From NCBI RefSeq assembly GCF_014851865.1, contig NZ_JACVAM010000001.1:1054001-1118000 (forward strand): a stretch of 64,000 nucleotides of DNA, read 5' to 3'. Below, piece after piece: positions 45,023 to 55,355 of this stretch; within the stretch, counting starts at the first letter, position 1, and every line of letters begins with the position of its first letter. Source of the DNA: Pseudomonas sp. PDM16. GTDB lineage: Bacteria; Pseudomonadota; Gammaproteobacteria; Pseudomonadales; Pseudomonadaceae. Position numbers and translations under genes: made by a program. Below the pieces are notes generated by a model. The model searched no databases. It was given only the letters and a program-made list of their open reading frames with translations, and was not told the origin of the DNA.

Positions 45023-45646
45023 TCAAATGAAGGGTATGAAGGGGATGTTTTTGGGTGGGTCGGCGGGCTTGTCCTTCAGCGGACATTCGGGGCGTACCCC
45101 CCATTCCCCCTTCTTGCAGGGATTGGTGCGACGCTTATCGGCCAAGGTGGTGCGTTTCATATGAAACGGCTGGCTAGGAGTGCGCTCCACGATGCGTCCG
45201 TTGCTGTCGAGTATCTCGAGTGACAGCTGGTGGGTGCCTCGATCTATGTTCTGCAGCGGGAAAACCGGGCTTCGTCCGGGCTCTCCTAGGGGTTGACCGT
45301 CCATCAACAGTCGATAGCTGTGATCTTCGTGCAGGTTCGGCTCGCTGGTGACGGTGACCATCAGGTTGCCAGCCGCATCTCGAACCGTTGCGTCAGGTTC
45401 AGGGAACAGAATGCGTACTACATAGTATCCGGGCCTGACGCTCGGAGCTGAGTCGGGTTTTCGTGGCTGGACAGCCTGAGGGGTTGCCATGCGGTTGCTC
45501 GGGGTAATCTCTATTCGCTCGGCCTTCTCCGATGGAGGCTGGTCGGTGAAGACGCGATTGCCGTCGCTGTCGATGTACGTGTAGACCCCTGCATGGGCGG
45601 TGGGAAGACACAGGCATAGCAGGATGCATGGCAACAGACGGTGCAT
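45023..45646 (-). CDS. DUF4124 domain periplasmic protein
   Basis: A 207-aa exported protein with a signal peptide (ending PTAHA near residue 19) and an N-terminal DUF4124 motif (YTYIDSDGNRVFTDQPP). The C-terminal half is a beta-type domain and ends with a Pro/Lys-rich tail. Role unknown. It is the second of two adjacent DUF4124 genes between glnA and ntrB, as remembered for P. aeruginosa. Confidence 0.88.
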   Translation of the reverse strand: MHRLLPCILLCLCLPTAHAGVYTYIDSDGNRVFTDQPPSEKAERIEITPSNRMATPQAVQPRKPDSAPSVRPGYYVVRILFPEPDATVRDAAGNLMVTVTSEPNLHEDHSYRLLMDGQPLGEPGRSPVFPLQNIDRGTHQLSLEILDSNGRIVERTPSQPFHMKRTTLADKRRTNPCKKGEWGVRPECPLKDKPADPPKNIPFIPFI

Positions 45647-45683
45647 GGCGGGCCTTGATGCAGTATTGGGTTTGGGTGGGCTT

Positions 45684-46226
45684 TCAGCGTGGCATGGGTT
45701 TGGCGCGGGCAGGGCTGTTCACGCTGACTCGCTGCACGGTGAAGCTGATGCTGCCACTGCGCTGAATCGGCTGTTCGGCGGCCAGGACTTCCACAGCCAA
45801 AGTATGCTCACCACGATCTGCATTGGTTACCTGCAGGCTGGTCACGTTGGCGGGTTCGCCGTAGGGTTGCCCATCCATTACCAGGCGGAGCATGTGCCCG
45901 GGTTGAAGCTTGGGCTCCATGGCTACCCCAACGATAAAGGTCCCGTTATTGGCTCTGAGCGCTTCTTCGGTAGGCACTCCTGTTATTTCCAGGCGGCTGT
46001 AGACCTGCTGATTCTGCTCTGTTCCTTCTTCCGGCGTAGCCGGTGTGGCGACGGGCTTTTGTGACTCGACGGTGTTGGTGGGAGGAAGGTCGACCGACTC
46101 GGTGGGCTGCCCTTCGGGGGGCTGGTTGGTGAATACCGTATTTCCGTTGGAGTCCGTGTACTTGTAAATCTGTGCCGTAGCGGGAAGGGCCAGTGTGCAC
46201 AGCAGGCAGGCAGTGAGCAGGCGCAT
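45684..46226 (-). CDS. DUF4124 domain periplasmic protein
   Basis: A 180-aa exported protein, signal peptide ending PATA near residue 18, with the DUF4124 motif YKYTDSNGNTVFTNQPP. It is a paralogue of the neighbour at 45023. AGGAG eight bases before the ATG at 46226 supports this start. Confidence 0.88.
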   Translation of the reverse strand: MRLLTACLLCTLALPATAQIYKYTDSNGNTVFTNQPPEGQPTESVDLPPTNTVESQKPVATPATPEEGTEQNQQVYSRLEITGVPTEEALRANNGTFIVGVAMEPKLQPGHMLRLVMDGQPYGEPANVTSLQVTNADRGEHTLAVEVLAAEQPIQRSGSISFTVQRVSVNSPARAKPMPR

Positions 46227-46316
46227 TCGGTAGGCTCCTGAGTGATCCTTAGGCAAGGGTTGCACCGGTGGGCGTGTCTGGCAAGCCTGTGCATTGCTGA
46301 GCGTGGCTTGGCGCAT

Positions 46317-46346
46317 AAAAAAAGGCCTCCCGAAGGAGGCCTTTTT
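46317..46346 (-). terminator. Terminator of glnA
   Basis: AAAGGCCTCC (46321-46330) pairs with GGAGGCCTTT (46335-46344), loop CGAA. A-rich sequence on the left yields a U-tract for the minus-strand glnA transcript, and TTTTT on the right would serve the other strand. Confidence 0.92.
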
Positions 46347-46377
46347 CAAGCGAGCCGCCTAGGCGGTCGACGCTGGC

Positions 46378-47784
46378 TTAGACGCTGTAGTACAGGTCGT
46401 ATTCCAGCGGGTGCACAAAGGTGCGCACCTTGATTTCTTCTTCCGATTTCAGCTCGATGTAGGCATCGATGAAGTCGTCGGTGAACACGCCGCCCTTGGT
46501 CAGGAACGCGCGGCCCTTGTCCAGCTCTTCCAGGGCTTCTTTCAGGCTGCCGCAAACCTGCGGGATCTCTTTCGCCTCTTCCGGCGGCAGGTCGTACAGG
46601 TTCTTGTCGGCTGCGTCGCCAGGGTGGATCTTGTTCTGGATACCGTCCAGACCGGCCATCAGCAGCGCTGCGAAGGCCAGGTACGGGTTGGCAGCCGGGT
46701 CCGGGAAGCGCGCTTCGATGCGGCGGGCTTTCGGGCTGGATACGTACGGGATACGGATCGAGGCGGAACGGTTACGAGCCGAGTAGGCCAGCATGACCGG
46801 AGCTTCGAAGCCTGGGACCAGACGCTTGTAGGAGTTGGTCGACGGGTTGGTGAAGCCGTTCAGGGCTTTGCCGTGCTTGATGATGCCGCCGATGAAGTAC
46901 AGGGCGGTGTCGGACAGACCGGCATAGCCTTCGCCGGAGAAGGTGTTCTTGCCATCTTTGGAGATGGACATGTGTACGTGCATGCCCGAGCCGTTGTCGC
47001 CATACAGCGGTTTCGGCATGAAGGTAGCGGTCTTGCCGTAGGCGTCGGCCACGTTGTGCACGCAGTACTTCAGGGTCTGAACTTCGTCAGCCTTGTTGAC
47101 CAGGGTGTTGAACTTCACGCCGATTTCGTTCTGACCGGCAGTCGCCACTTCGTGGTGGTGAACTTCGATGACCAGGCCCATTTCTTCCATGGCATTACAC
47201 ATGGCGGTACGGATTTCGTGGTCGTGGTCGCACGGCGGAACCGGGAAGTAACCACCTTTGACGGCTGGACGGTGGCCCTTGTTGCCGCCTTCCACGTCCT
47301 GGTCGGTCATCCAGGAGCCTTGTTCGGAGTAGATCTTGAACATGGAGCCGGAGATGTCGGACTTGAACTTCACTTCGTCGAAGATGAAGAACTCGGGCTC
47401 CGGGCCAACGAAGACGGTGTCACCGATACCGGTGGTCTTCAGGTAGGCCTCGGCGCGCTTGGCGATGGAGCGCGGGTCGCGGTCGTAGCCTTGCATGGTG
47501 CTCGGCTCGATGATGTCGCAGACCAGGATCAGGGTCGGCTCTTCGGTGAACGGGTCCAGAACGGCGGTGTCGTCGACCGGCAGCAGGATCATGTCGGAGG
47601 CTTCGATGCCTTTCCAGCCATGGATGGAGGAACCGTCGAACATCTTGCCGACTTCGAAGAATTCGTCGTCCAGGGCGTCACGGGCCGGCATGGTCACGTG
47701 GTGCTGTTTGCCCTTGGTGTCGGTGAAGCGCAGGTCAACCCACTTCACGTCGTGTTCTTTAATCAGTTGAATCGACTTCGACAT
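46378..47784 (-). CDS. glnA: Glutamine synthetase type I
   Basis: A 468-aa dodecameric enzyme that makes glutamine from glutamate, ammonia and ATP. Signatures: [10 protein letters not shown] near the start, [17 protein letters not shown] in the catalytic core, and NLYDLPPEE, where the tyrosine is the adenylylation site (near residue 397). The standard start is the ATG at 47784. A sigma-54 promoter and paired NtrC sites lie upstream, and a terminator follows. Confidence 0.98.
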   Translation of the reverse strand: MSKSIQLIKEHDVKWVDLRFTDTKGKQHHVTMPARDALDDEFFEVGKMFDGSSIHGWKGIEASDMILLPVDDTAVLDPFTEEPTLILVCDIIEPSTMQGYDRDPRSIAKRAEAYLKTTGIGDTVFVGPEPEFFIFDEVKFKSDISGSMFKIYSEQGSWMTDQDVEGGNKGHRPAVKGGYFPVPPCDHDHEIRTAMCNAMEEMGLVIEVHHHEVATAGQNEIGVKFNTLVNKADEVQTLKYCVHNVADAYGKTATFMPKPLYGDNGSGMHVHMSISKDGKNTFSGEGYAGLSDTALYFIGGIIKHGKALNGFTNPSTNSYKRLVPGFEAPVMLAYSARNRSASIRIPYVSSPKARRIEARFPDPAANPYLAFAALLMAGLDGIQNKIHPGDAADKNLYDLPPEEAKEIPQVCGSLKEALEELDKGRAFLTKGGVFTDDFIDAYIELKSEEEIKVRTFVHPLEYDLYYSV

Positions 47785-47882
47785 GCTGTCCTCCAGGTGG
47801 ATGGGGCCGGCTACGCCGGCCTCCAAAATAGGTGCTTGAGCCGGGCGCGATAGTCCGCCAGACCAGGCTGCCTCACAAGGGA

Positions 47883-47897
47883 GCAAATTGCATGCCA
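47883..47897 (-). promoter_or_regulatory. Sigma-54 promoter of glnA
   Basis: On the minus strand TGGCATGCAATTTGC matches TGGCAC-N5-TTGC with a single change (C to T). It lies about 100 bp upstream of the glnA ATG, with NtrC sites further upstream at enhancer distance. Confidence 0.82.
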
Positions 47898-47970
47898 GTG
47901 CCCCGGAATGGGCTGGAGGCCTGAAAGTCAGGGGCTGTGCGGGCTGCGGCGAATCTCTGATCGTATTTGT

Positions 47971-47985
47971 GCACTCAATCGGTGC
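47971..47985 (-). promoter_or_regulatory. NtrC-binding site 1 upstream of glnA
   Basis: GCACTCAATCGGTGC fits the NtrC pattern GCAC-N7-GTGC. Its centre is about 31 bp (three helical turns) from site 2, so dimers bind the same face. Confidence 0.82.
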
Positions 47986-48001
47986 CTTTTGATTCCTTTG
48001 C

Positions 48002-48016
48002 GCACTATTGTGGTGC
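48002..48016 (-). promoter_or_regulatory. NtrC-binding site 2 upstream of glnA
   Basis: GCACTATTGTGGTGC fits the same NtrC pattern. Together with site 1 it forms the enhancer about 90-130 bp upstream of the sigma-54 promoter. Confidence 0.82.
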
Positions 48017-48064
48017 CAAATCTTGCGTGAGATTGTTTTTGGTCAAACCTTGAGCAATTTCCGC

Positions 48065-48070
48065 TATAAT
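48065..48070 (+). promoter_or_regulatory. Sigma-70 -10 element of thiI
   Basis: A perfect TATAAT lies 45 bp before the thiI ATG. A matching -35 is weak (GTCAAA at 17-bp spacing). Confidence 0.55.
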
Positions 48071-48114
48071 CCGCGCCCCTGTTTTTAGGCCTAACGCCCG
48101 GCGCTTGTTTTTCC

Positions 48115-49572
48115 ATGAAGCTCATCGTCAAACCCTTCGCAGAAATCACCATCAAGAGCCGGCCGGTGCGCAAGCAGTTCATTCGCCAGCTGGCGAAGAA
48201 CATTCGCACGGTACTGCGTGATCTGGACCCGGGTTTGGATGTGCAGGGCGAATGGGACAACCTCGATCTGATCAGTCAGGTCAGCGAGCCGAAGGTGCAG
48301 GCCGAGATGTTCGAGCGCCTGCGTTGCACGCCGGGTATCGCCCACTTCCTCGAAGTGCACGAGTATCCGTACGTCGATTTCGATGACACCTTCGAGAAAT
48401 GCCGTGCGCATTTCGGTGCGCAGCTGGCGGGCAAGGTCTTCGCCGTGCGCTGCAAGCGCGCCGGCAACACCCACGACTTCACCTCGATGGAGCTGGCCAC
48501 TCATGTCGGCAGCCGCCTGCGCCGCGAGTGCGGGGCCGCCGGCATCGACCTGAAGAAGCCTGAGGTCGAGGCGCGCTTCGAGGTGCGTTACGACCGCCTG
48601 CTGATCGTCCATGCCCAGCACGAAGGCCTCGGCGGCTACCCGCTGGGTTCGATCGAACAGACCCTGGTGCTGATGAGTGGCGGCTTCGACTCCACCGTCG
48701 CCGCCTATCAGATGATGCGTCGCGGCCTGCTCACCCACTTCTGCTTCTTCAACCTCGGCGGTCGTGCCCACGAGCTGGGCGTGATGGAAGTGGCCCACCA
48801 CCTGTGGAGCAAATTCGGCAGCTCACACCGTGTACTGTTCATCAGCGTGCCGTTCGAAGAAGTGGTCGGCGAGATTCTCGGCAAGGTCGACAACAGCCAG
48901 ATGGGCGTGGTGCTCAAGCGCATGATGCTACGCGCCGCCAGCCGCATCGCCGAGGAGCTTAATATCGATGCGCTGGTTACCGGCGAGGCGATCAGCCAGG
49001 TCTCCAGCCAGACCCTGCCGAACCTCTCGGTGATCGACGCGGTCACCGACACCCTGGTACTGCGCCCGCTGATCGCCGCGCACAAGCAGGACATCATCGA
49101 CACCGCCACTGCCATCGGCACCGCCGAGTACGCCAAGAACATGCCCGAGTATTGCGGCGTGATCTCGGTGAACCCGACCACTCGTGCCAAGCCTGGCCGC
49201 ATCGAACATGAAGAAAGTCACTTCGACATGGCGGTGCTCGAACGCGCGCTGGAGCGTGCGACTCGCGTGACCGTGGACAAGGTGATCGATGCGCTGGGCC
49301 AGGACCTGCAGGTCGAGGAAGTGCGCGAGGCGCTGGCCGGGCAGATCGTCATCGATATCCGCCATCCGGATGCTGCCGAGGACGAACCGCTGGAGCTGAG
49401 TGGCATCGAGGTGCAAACCTTGCCGTTCTATGCGCTGAACAACCGATTCAAGGAACTGGATGAGACTCGCCAGTACCTACTCTATTGCGACAAGGGTGTG
49501 ATGAGCCGACTGCACGCTCACCACCTGCTCAGCGAGGGGCATGCGAATGTTCGCGTCTATCGCCCGCATTAA
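48115..49572 (+). CDS. thiI: tRNA 4-thiouridine synthase ThiI with rhodanese domain
   Basis: A 485-aa enzyme: ferredoxin-like and THUMP domains (1-165), a PP-loop ATPase with SGGFDST, and a C-terminal rhodanese domain. The rhodanese Cys458 ([10 protein letters not shown]; Cys456 in E. coli) is present, so it can carry sulfur both for s4U8 of tRNA and for the thiazole of thiamine. It contrasts with two other rhodanese domains in the window that lack the cysteine. Confidence 0.97.
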   Translation: MKLIVKPFAEITIKSRPVRKQFIRQLAKNIRTVLRDLDPGLDVQGEWDNLDLISQVSEPKVQAEMFERLRCTPGIAHFLEVHEYPYVDFDDTFEKCRAHFGAQLAGKVFAVRCKRAGNTHDFTSMELATHVGSRLRRECGAAGIDLKKPEVEARFEVRYDRLLIVHAQHEGLGGYPLGSIEQTLVLMSGGFDSTVAAYQMMRRGLLTHFCFFNLGGRAHELGVMEVAHHLWSKFGSSHRVLFISVPFEEVVGEILGKVDNSQMGVVLKRMMLRAASRIAEELNIDALVTGEAISQVSSQTLPNLSVIDAVTDTLVLRPLIAAHKQDIIDTATAIGTAEYAKNMPEYCGVISVNPTTRAKPGRIEHEESHFDMAVLERALERATRVTVDKVIDALGQDLQVEEVREALAGQIVIDIRHPDAAEDEPLELSGIEVQTLPFYALNNRFKELDETRQYLLYCDKGVMSRLHAHHLLSEGHANVRVYRPH

Positions 49573-49703
49573 GCGTGCAGGTCTGCTCGGTGGCAGCATC
49601 CGCCACCGACCTCCCGACCCTTGCGCCGCGTAATCCCGAGTTCACAACGGCCAGGCAGACTGCAGGGCCAAAGCTTTCAGAATCATTAATCGAGACGACA
49701 TCC

Positions 49704-51521
49704 GTGATCGAAAATCTCCGCAACATCGCCATCATCGCCCACGTCGACCATGGCAAAACCACCCTGGTAGACAAGCTGCTGCGCCTGTCCGGCACCCTCG
49801 ACCGCAAAGAAGCGGAAAACGAGCGCGTGATGGACTCCAACGACCAGGAAAAAGAGCGCGGCATTACCATTCTGGCCAAGAACACTGCCCTGAAATGGGG
49901 CGACTACAACATCAACATCGTTGACACCCCCGGGCACGCCGACTTCGGTGGTGAAGTAGAGCGCGTAATGTCGATGGTCGACTCCGTGCTGCTGGTGGTT
50001 GACGCCCAAGATGGCCCGATGCCGCAAACCCGTTTCGTGACCCAGAAGGCGTTCAAGGCCGGCCTGCGTCCGATCGTGGTTGTGAACAAGATCGACCGTC
50101 CGGGCGCGCGTCCTGACTGGGTCATCGACCAGATCTTCGACCTGTTCGACAACCTCGGTGCCACCGACGAGCAGCTCGACTTCCCGATCGTCTACGCCTC
50201 GGCCCTGAACGGCATCGCCGGTCTGGACCACGAGAAGATGGACGACAACATGGACGCCCTGTTCCAGGCGATCATCGACCACGTGCCGGCCCCCAAGGTC
50301 GACGTCGACGGTCCGTTCCAGATGCAGATCTCCCAGCTGGACTACAACAGCTTCCTCGGCGTGATCGGCATCGGCCGTATTGCCCGTGGCCGCATCAAGG
50401 CCAACACCCCGGTAGTCGCCATCAGCGACGACGGCAGCAAGCGTAACGGCCGTATCCTCAAGATCATGGGCCACTCCGGCCTGCAGCGCGTCGAAGTAGC
50501 CGACGCCGAAGCCGGCGATATCGTCTGTGTTTCGGGAATGGATGAGCTGTTCATCTCCGACACCCTGTGCGACCCGCAGAACGTTGAAGCCCGTCCGCCG
50601 CTGACCGTTGACCAGCCGACCGTGAGCATGACCTTCCAGGTCAACGACTCGCCGTTCGCCGGTAAGGAAGGCAAGTTCGTCACCAGCCGCAACATCAAGG
50701 ACCGTCTGGACAAAGAGCTGCTGCACAACGTGGCCCTGCGCGTCGAAGCGGGCGAGTCCGCCGAGAAGTTCAAGGTCTCCGGTCGTGGCGAGCTGCACCT
50801 GTCGGTACTGATCGAAACCATGCGCCGTGAAGGCTTCGAGATGGCCGTAGGCCGTCCGGAAGTGGTGATCATCGAGAAGGACGGCGAGAAGCAAGAGCCG
50901 TACGAGAACGTCACCATCGACATCGAAGAGCAGCACCAGGGCTCGGTGATGGAGCAGATGGGTCTGCGCAAGGGCGACCTGACCAACATGGTTCCCGATG
51001 GCAAGGGCCGCGTGCGCCTGGAATACACCATCCCGGCGCGTGGCCTGATCGGCTTCCGTAACAACTTCCTGACCCTGACCTCGGGCAGCGGCATCCTGAC
51101 CTCGACCTTCAGCCACTACGGCGTGATCAAGGCTGGTGAAGTCAGCAACCGTCAGAACGGCGTACTGGTCTCCATGGCCACCGGCACCGCGCTGACCTAC
51201 TCGCTGGAAACCCTGCAGAGCCGCGGCAAGCTGTTCCTGGCCCCGGGCGACGAGATCTACGAAGGCCAGCTGGCCGGCATCAACAGCCGCGACAACGACC
51301 TGGTGATCAACCCCACCAAGGGCAAGAAGCTCGACAACATGCGCGCCTCCGGCAAAGACGAAGTCATCGCCCTGGTTCCGCCGATCAAGTTCACCCTCGA
51401 GCAGGCGCTGGAGTTCATCGCCGACGACGAGCTGGTGGAAGTGACGCCGAAGTCGATCCGCCTGCGCAAGAAAATGCTCAACGAAAACGACCGCAAGCGC
51501 TACGAGCGCGCCAAGGTCTGA
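49704..51521 (+). CDS. typA: Ribosome-associated GTPase TypA/BipA
   Basis: A 605-aa translational GTPase: G1 AHVDHGKTT, switch I RGITI, G3 [12 protein letters not shown]4 NKIDRPGA, followed by domains II, III, V and the BipA-specific C-terminal domain. It acts on the ribosome under stress and low temperature. The start is a GTG at 49704 ([18 protein letters not shown]), the family N-terminus. Terminator directly downstream. Confidence 0.97.
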   Translation: MIENLRNIAIIAHVDHGKTTLVDKLLRLSGTLDRKEAENERVMDSNDQEKERGITILAKNTALKWGDYNINIVDTPGHADFGGEVERVMSMVDSVLLVVDAQDGPMPQTRFVTQKAFKAGLRPIVVVNKIDRPGARPDWVIDQIFDLFDNLGATDEQLDFPIVYASALNGIAGLDHEKMDDNMDALFQAIIDHVPAPKVDVDGPFQMQISQLDYNSFLGVIGIGRIARGRIKANTPVVAISDDGSKRNGRILKIMGHSGLQRVEVADAEAGDIVCVSGMDELFISDTLCDPQNVEARPPLTVDQPTVSMTFQVNDSPFAGKEGKFVTSRNIKDRLDKELLHNVALRVEAGESAEKFKVSGRGELHLSVLIETMRREGFEMAVGRPEVVIIEKDGEKQEPYENVTIDIEEQHQGSVMEQMGLRKGDLTNMVPDGKGRVRLEYTIPARGLIGFRNNFLTLTSGSGILTSTFSHYGVIKAGEVSNRQNGVLVSMATGTALTYSLETLQSRGKLFLAPGDEIYEGQLAGINSRDNDLVINPTKGKKLDNMRASGKDEVIALVPPIKFTLEQALEFIADDELVEVTPKSIRLRKKMLNENDRKRYERAKV

Positions 51522-51534
51522 TCGAAGACTTAAC

Positions 51535-51568
51535 AAGAAGGCCGGGCAAATGCCCGGCCTTCTTGTTT
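51535..51568 (+). terminator. Terminator of typA
   Basis: AAGAAGGCCGGGCA (51535-51548) pairs with TGCCCGGCCTTCTT (51551-51564) around a 2-nt loop, followed by GTTTCT. It can act on the opposite strand too, ending the GT-C-like gene. Confidence 0.9.
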
Positions 51569-51608
51569 CTGTGTCCTGTGATTGGCGCCGCCAGATGGCA
51601 GGATCTGA

Positions 51609-53306
51609 CTAGTCCGGCTTCACTCGTGACCGATCCTGCTGATCGGGGGGACCATATTCGCGAATGACCAGATATTGTGCGCCGCTGACCTGGAAACGTG
51701 CCACTTCGCGATAAGGGAAGTCCGAGATAGCAAGGTTGGTGCCGTCCGCCCCAAAGGCTTCCAGGTTCAGCTGCAGGATGTGCTGGAACAACCCGTTCTC
51801 CAGATTCATCTTCAGGTCTTCCTGGCGTCTGGCGGCATTGTCCGGGTACAGGGCGGAGTATCCGAGAGAGGCATACATGCCGCTGCGATCGCTGATCACC
51901 AGCGAGTGCTCGGTGGGATAACGCTCGGTAAGGAAATCCTTCGCCAACTTGAACTCCCTATACAGCAGCAGATTCTTGCCCTGAACATTGGCCTGGCCGA
52001 TGGTCAGCCCGTGGATCAATATCATCCCCGCCAGGCCACACGCATAGATCGCCTTGGTGCCCGTCAGTCGCAGGGCGAACAGAAGCGCCACTGCTGCCAA
52101 CGGAACTAGCCAGGTCAGATGAATCTGTGCCAGGCGGCTTATCCACGGTAGGTGGTAATTGCCCGTGTAGTAGGCGAAATGCGCGAGCGATAGCAGCGCC
52201 AGGCCAAGGGCCATCAGCGCCAGGAAACTCCAGGTTTTGCTGTCCTGGCGCCGAATGCGCCAGAGCAAGAGAGCGCCACCGACCAGTGCGGTGTAGGAAA
52301 GCCAGGATTGTACCGGCAGCCCGGCACTGTCCACCTTGAAGAAAAAGAGCACGGCCTGCAGCGCGTTGCCCGGGATGTTGGCGATGGCGAAGGCCTGTTC
52401 TGCTGCGTCGCCGGCATTGGCGAAGTTTTCGGCGACCGCCTTCTGCCAGACGATGGGCAGTGCAAGCAACGGCACCAGTGCCAGCGATGCGCTGTAGTGC
52501 TGGCGCAGCAGAGTGCGTGCATGGAGGAGGAGAGCCAGTCCGATAGGCAGCAGAAGCACTGCAGTCTCATACCTGGCCTGGGCTGCGAGTATGCCGAGAA
52601 CCAGCAGAAGCTCGGCCTGCTGCGATTCAGGTCGCTGGAGGAAGCGATACAGCTGAAAGTACACGGCCATGATCATCAGGCTGTTCAGGGCATCGAAGCC
52701 TGAGGACGTTATGTTGAGCTGGAACAGCGGGGCCGATGCCAGCAGGCATGCGCCCAGCAGGCCCAAGGCGCGGCCACCGGCTCTCGCCAGTCCTATCTGC
52801 ACCAGTGTCAGGCTGGCAACGCCAACCAGGAAGTTGAGGACTATTCCGTTGCTCCAGCGAAATCCGCTGACGAAATGCAGCAGGCTCGTGAGGATCGGAT
52901 AAAGCGCGGGGCGATGAGCAGGTTCGCTGTTGACGAGGAGCGTGCTGTCGAAGAAGTTCAGTTGCTCGGTGATGTTCAGGAGCTGGAGATGGCTGTGCAG
53001 GGCATAGCTGGTTGAAAGTAGATTGGTTTCGTCGGCGAGGATGCGGAACTCGGGCGTCACGTTGGCGAAGACGACTGCGCAGAGAAAGGTGGCCAGCAAT
53101 GCAGCGAGGCCCAGTTCTCGCCATTTGTCCGTGGTCATCTGGATGCTGGCCAGCAGCCTGTCCAGGGCGATCAGGATCCCGACCACGCAGAGCAACGGAG
53201 CTATCTTGGCGAACCAGGCGGCCCTGGGGTCGCCGAGCATCAGGCTTCCCGCGAGAGCGAGCGCGATGAGGCCGCTCAGAAAGAAGATGCCGAGAGATCG
53301 ATGCAT
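51609..53306 (-). CDS. GT-C-like multi-pass membrane protein, putative glycosyltransferase
   Basis: A 565-aa protein with about a dozen membrane helices and a C-terminal soluble domain. An ADETNLLSTSYALHS stretch after the first helices resembles the acidic catalytic loop of GT39/GT83-type (ArnT/Pmt-like) lipid-linked sugar transferases. No donor or acceptor can be assigned. The ATG at 53306 is the first with a good N-terminal helix; it is divergent from creD. Confidence 0.75.
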   Translation of the reverse strand: MHRSLGIFFLSGLIALALAGSLMLGDPRAAWFAKIAPLLCVVGILIALDRLLASIQMTTDKWRELGLAALLATFLCAVVFANVTPEFRILADETNLLSTSYALHSHLQLLNITEQLNFFDSTLLVNSEPAHRPALYPILTSLLHFVSGFRWSNGIVLNFLVGVASLTLVQIGLARAGGRALGLLGACLLASAPLFQLNITSSGFDALNSLMIMAVYFQLYRFLQRPESQQAELLLVLGILAAQARYETAVLLLPIGLALLLHARTLLRQHYSASLALVPLLALPIVWQKAVAENFANAGDAAEQAFAIANIPGNALQAVLFFFKVDSAGLPVQSWLSYTALVGGALLLWRIRRQDSKTWSFLALMALGLALLSLAHFAYYTGNYHLPWISRLAQIHLTWLVPLAAVALLFALRLTGTKAIYACGLAGMILIHGLTIGQANVQGKNLLLYREFKLAKDFLTERYPTEHSLVISDRSGMYASLGYSALYPDNAARRQEDLKMNLENGLFQHILQLNLEAFGADGTNLAISDFPYREVARFQVSGAQYLVIREYGPPDQQDRSRVKPD

Positions 53307-53450
53307 GAAACGGTTTCCTGCTGACAGGTTGGGTAAGCGATGGCGAGGATGCCATAGATGGTCGCAAGCTAGGAGGGCAATGGCGCAGGATGGTTCGAGG
53401 CCATCCTCCGGCGAGGCTTGTGAGCTGTCTCGAAGCTCCACCACATAAAC

Positions 53451-53466
53451 CCCACATGCTCTCCAC
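53451..53466 (+). promoter_or_regulatory. Possible cre-tag-like direct repeat upstream of creD
   Basis: CCCAC-N6-TCCAC at 53451-53466 has the geometry of the CreB tag TTCAC-N6-TTCAC but differs at the first two positions of each half (CC and TC). It lies 72 bp before creD. Weak evidence. Confidence 0.35.
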
Positions 53467-53537
53467 ACTTTCGGCACGTCCCCGCCATGGGGGCCGTAGA
53501 GACTCTCCCCACGGTCACACCCAAGGAGAGCTTTCAT

Positions 53538-54890
53538 ATGAACCGAAACCTGCTGATCAAGCTCGGGGCCATCGCCGTCCTGATCATTCTGTTGATGGTC
53601 CCGATCATCATGATCGACGGCATGATCGAAGAGCGGCAGAGCCTTCGCGATGGCGTGCTGGACGACATCGCCCGCAGTTCTAGTCACAGTCAGAAGATCA
53701 CTGGCCCGCTTCTGGTCGTGCCCTATCGCAAGGCTGTGCGTGAGTGGAAGACCCACGCCAAGACGGGGGAGCGCTACCTCGAGGAGCGTGAGGTCAGTGG
53801 GCGAGTTTACTTCTTGCCGGAGCGCCTCGCGGTAGCCGGTGATATCGGCACCGAACTGCGTGCCCGCGGTATCTACCAGGCTCGTCTGTTCCACAGCAAC
53901 AGCCGCCTCTCCGGCCATTTCGAGGTGCCGGCCAACTTCGGCGTCACCGAGGACCTGGATGACTACCGGTTTGGCGACCCCTTCGTTAGTGTCGGCATCA
54001 GCGATATCCGCGGCATCAAGAACAATCTGGTGCTGGAGCTGGGTGAGCGCAGGCTGTCTTTCCAGCCTGGTAGCGCCGACTCCCTGCTAGGCGCTGGCGT
54101 ACATGCCCCACTGTTGGCTGCCGCCACCGATATGCACCAGGTGCAGCGTCTGGACTTCGCCTTCGACCTGTTGCTGCAAGGCACAGGTGAGCTAAGTATC
54201 GCCCCGCTTGGCAGAGAGACCCTGGTCGACCTCCGCGCTGACTGGCCGCACCCGAGCTTCATTGGTGAGTATCTGCCGAGCGAGCGCGAGATCACCGCCA
54301 AGGGCTTCAGTGCGCGCTGGCAGACCAGCTTCTTCGCCACCAACATGGAGGAGGCCCTGAACGACTGCGCCAGTGCCGGCGATTGCAATGCCTTCCTTGG
54401 CCGCCAGTTCGGTGTCAACTTCGTCGACCCGGTGGATCAGTACCTGAAGAGCGATCGCGCTCTGAAGTACGCCCTGCTGTTCATCGCCCTGACCTTTGCA
54501 GGTTTCTTCCTCTTCGAGGTGCTCAAGCGCCTGTCGGTGCACCCGGTGCAGTACGGCCTGGTCGGCCTGTCGCTGGCGATGTTCTACCTGCTGTTGCTGT
54601 CGCTGGCCGAGCACATGGCCTTCGTCCAGGCCTATGCCCTGGCAGCCTCCAGTTGCGTGCTGCTTATCGGCTTCTACGTCAGCCATGTGCTGCACAGCTG
54701 GCTGCGCGGCGCCGGTTTCACTGCTGCCCTGGCCGCGCTGTACGCGATGCTCTACGCCCTGCTCAGTGCCGAGGACTATGCACTGCTGATGGGGTCTCTG
54801 CTGGTGTTCGGCCTGCTCGCAGTGGTGATGGTGCTGACCCGCAAGCTTGACTGGTACAGCCTGGCAAAGTCGGCAGATTCCGCTGCCTGA
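53538..54890 (+). CDS. creD: Inner-membrane protein CreD
   Basis: A 450-aa protein with an N-terminal membrane helix, a large periplasmic domain (about 40-310) and four or five C-terminal helices. The opening KLGAIAVLIILLMVPI and the ALKYALLFIALTFAGFFLFEVL region identify CreD, whose expression is controlled by CreBC. In E. coli and P. aeruginosa creD follows creC; here it is about 36 kb downstream. AAGGAGAG precedes the ATG. Confidence 0.92.
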   Translation: MNRNLLIKLGAIAVLIILLMVPIIMIDGMIEERQSLRDGVLDDIARSSSHSQKITGPLLVVPYRKAVREWKTHAKTGERYLEEREVSGRVYFLPERLAVAGDIGTELRARGIYQARLFHSNSRLSGHFEVPANFGVTEDLDDYRFGDPFVSVGISDIRGIKNNLVLELGERRLSFQPGSADSLLGAGVHAPLLAAATDMHQVQRLDFAFDLLLQGTGELSIAPLGRETLVDLRADWPHPSFIGEYLPSEREITAKGFSARWQTSFFATNMEEALNDCASAGDCNAFLGRQFGVNFVDPVDQYLKSDRALKYALLFIALTFAGFFLFEVLKRLSVHPVQYGLVGLSLAMFYLLLLSLAEHMAFVQAYALAASSCVLLIGFYVSHVLHSWLRGAGFTAALAALYAMLYALLSAEDYALLMGSLLVFGLLAVVMVLTRKLDWYSLAKSADSAA

Positions 54891-54935
54891 ATCGACCGGC
54901 GCGGCGTAAGCCGCGCCTCCAAAAAGGAGTTCACC

Positions 54936-55241
54936 ATGATTCGCATGATGATGCAGTTTTCTGCCTGCTTTGCCCTTGGCCTCGTAATCGCAGGTCTGAT
55001 CCTCATCGGCCTGATGTTTTTCGGTCAGTTCGATCTGATCCACGGGCTCAATCTCAGCGGCAAGCCGCTCGCCGGTGCTGCCCTTGCAATGCTGCCCGGT
55101 GGCTTCTGGGACTCCTTGACTGGCCTTAACGGCGCGGCCGATAACGCCAGTGTGCGATCCTTCCTGCAGCTGTGCGTCGCGCTTGTGCAGATGGCGCTTC
55201 TACTGGCTGCTGGCTTCTTTCGCCTGTGGTACCGCTCATGA
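54936..55241 (+). CDS. Small two-helix membrane protein downstream of creD
   Basis: A 101-aa protein with hydrophobic segments near both ends (about 8-31 and 75-97). AAAAAGGAG is a strong ribosome site. It starts 45 bp after creD and is probably cotranscribed. No family recognised. Confidence 0.7.
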   Translation: MIRMMMQFSACFALGLVIAGLILIGLMFFGQFDLIHGLNLSGKPLAGAALAMLPGGFWDSLTGLNGAADNASVRSFLQLCVALVQMALLLAAGFFRLWYRS

Positions 55242-55355
55242 GTGGCCATGTGGGTTTGCGAGAGGAGACACGGCTCGGACGAATGCTGGCCCGGCGAATA
55301 TCACGCCTGTTCTCGCATAGGCTTGCTCATGTCGAGGGTGATCAGCGTACCCGGC

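Larger units (their letters stand above)
47785..48114. other. Divergent glnA-thiI regulatory region
   Basis: A 330-bp gene-free interval holding the sigma-54 promoter and NtrC sites for glnA and a TATAAT element for thiI. Confidence 0.8.

Noticed and set aside
49686..51536. 616-codon minus-strand open frame opposite typA
   Set aside because: Same cause: a GC-rich shadow of typA, whose GTPase motifs are unmistakable on the plus strand.
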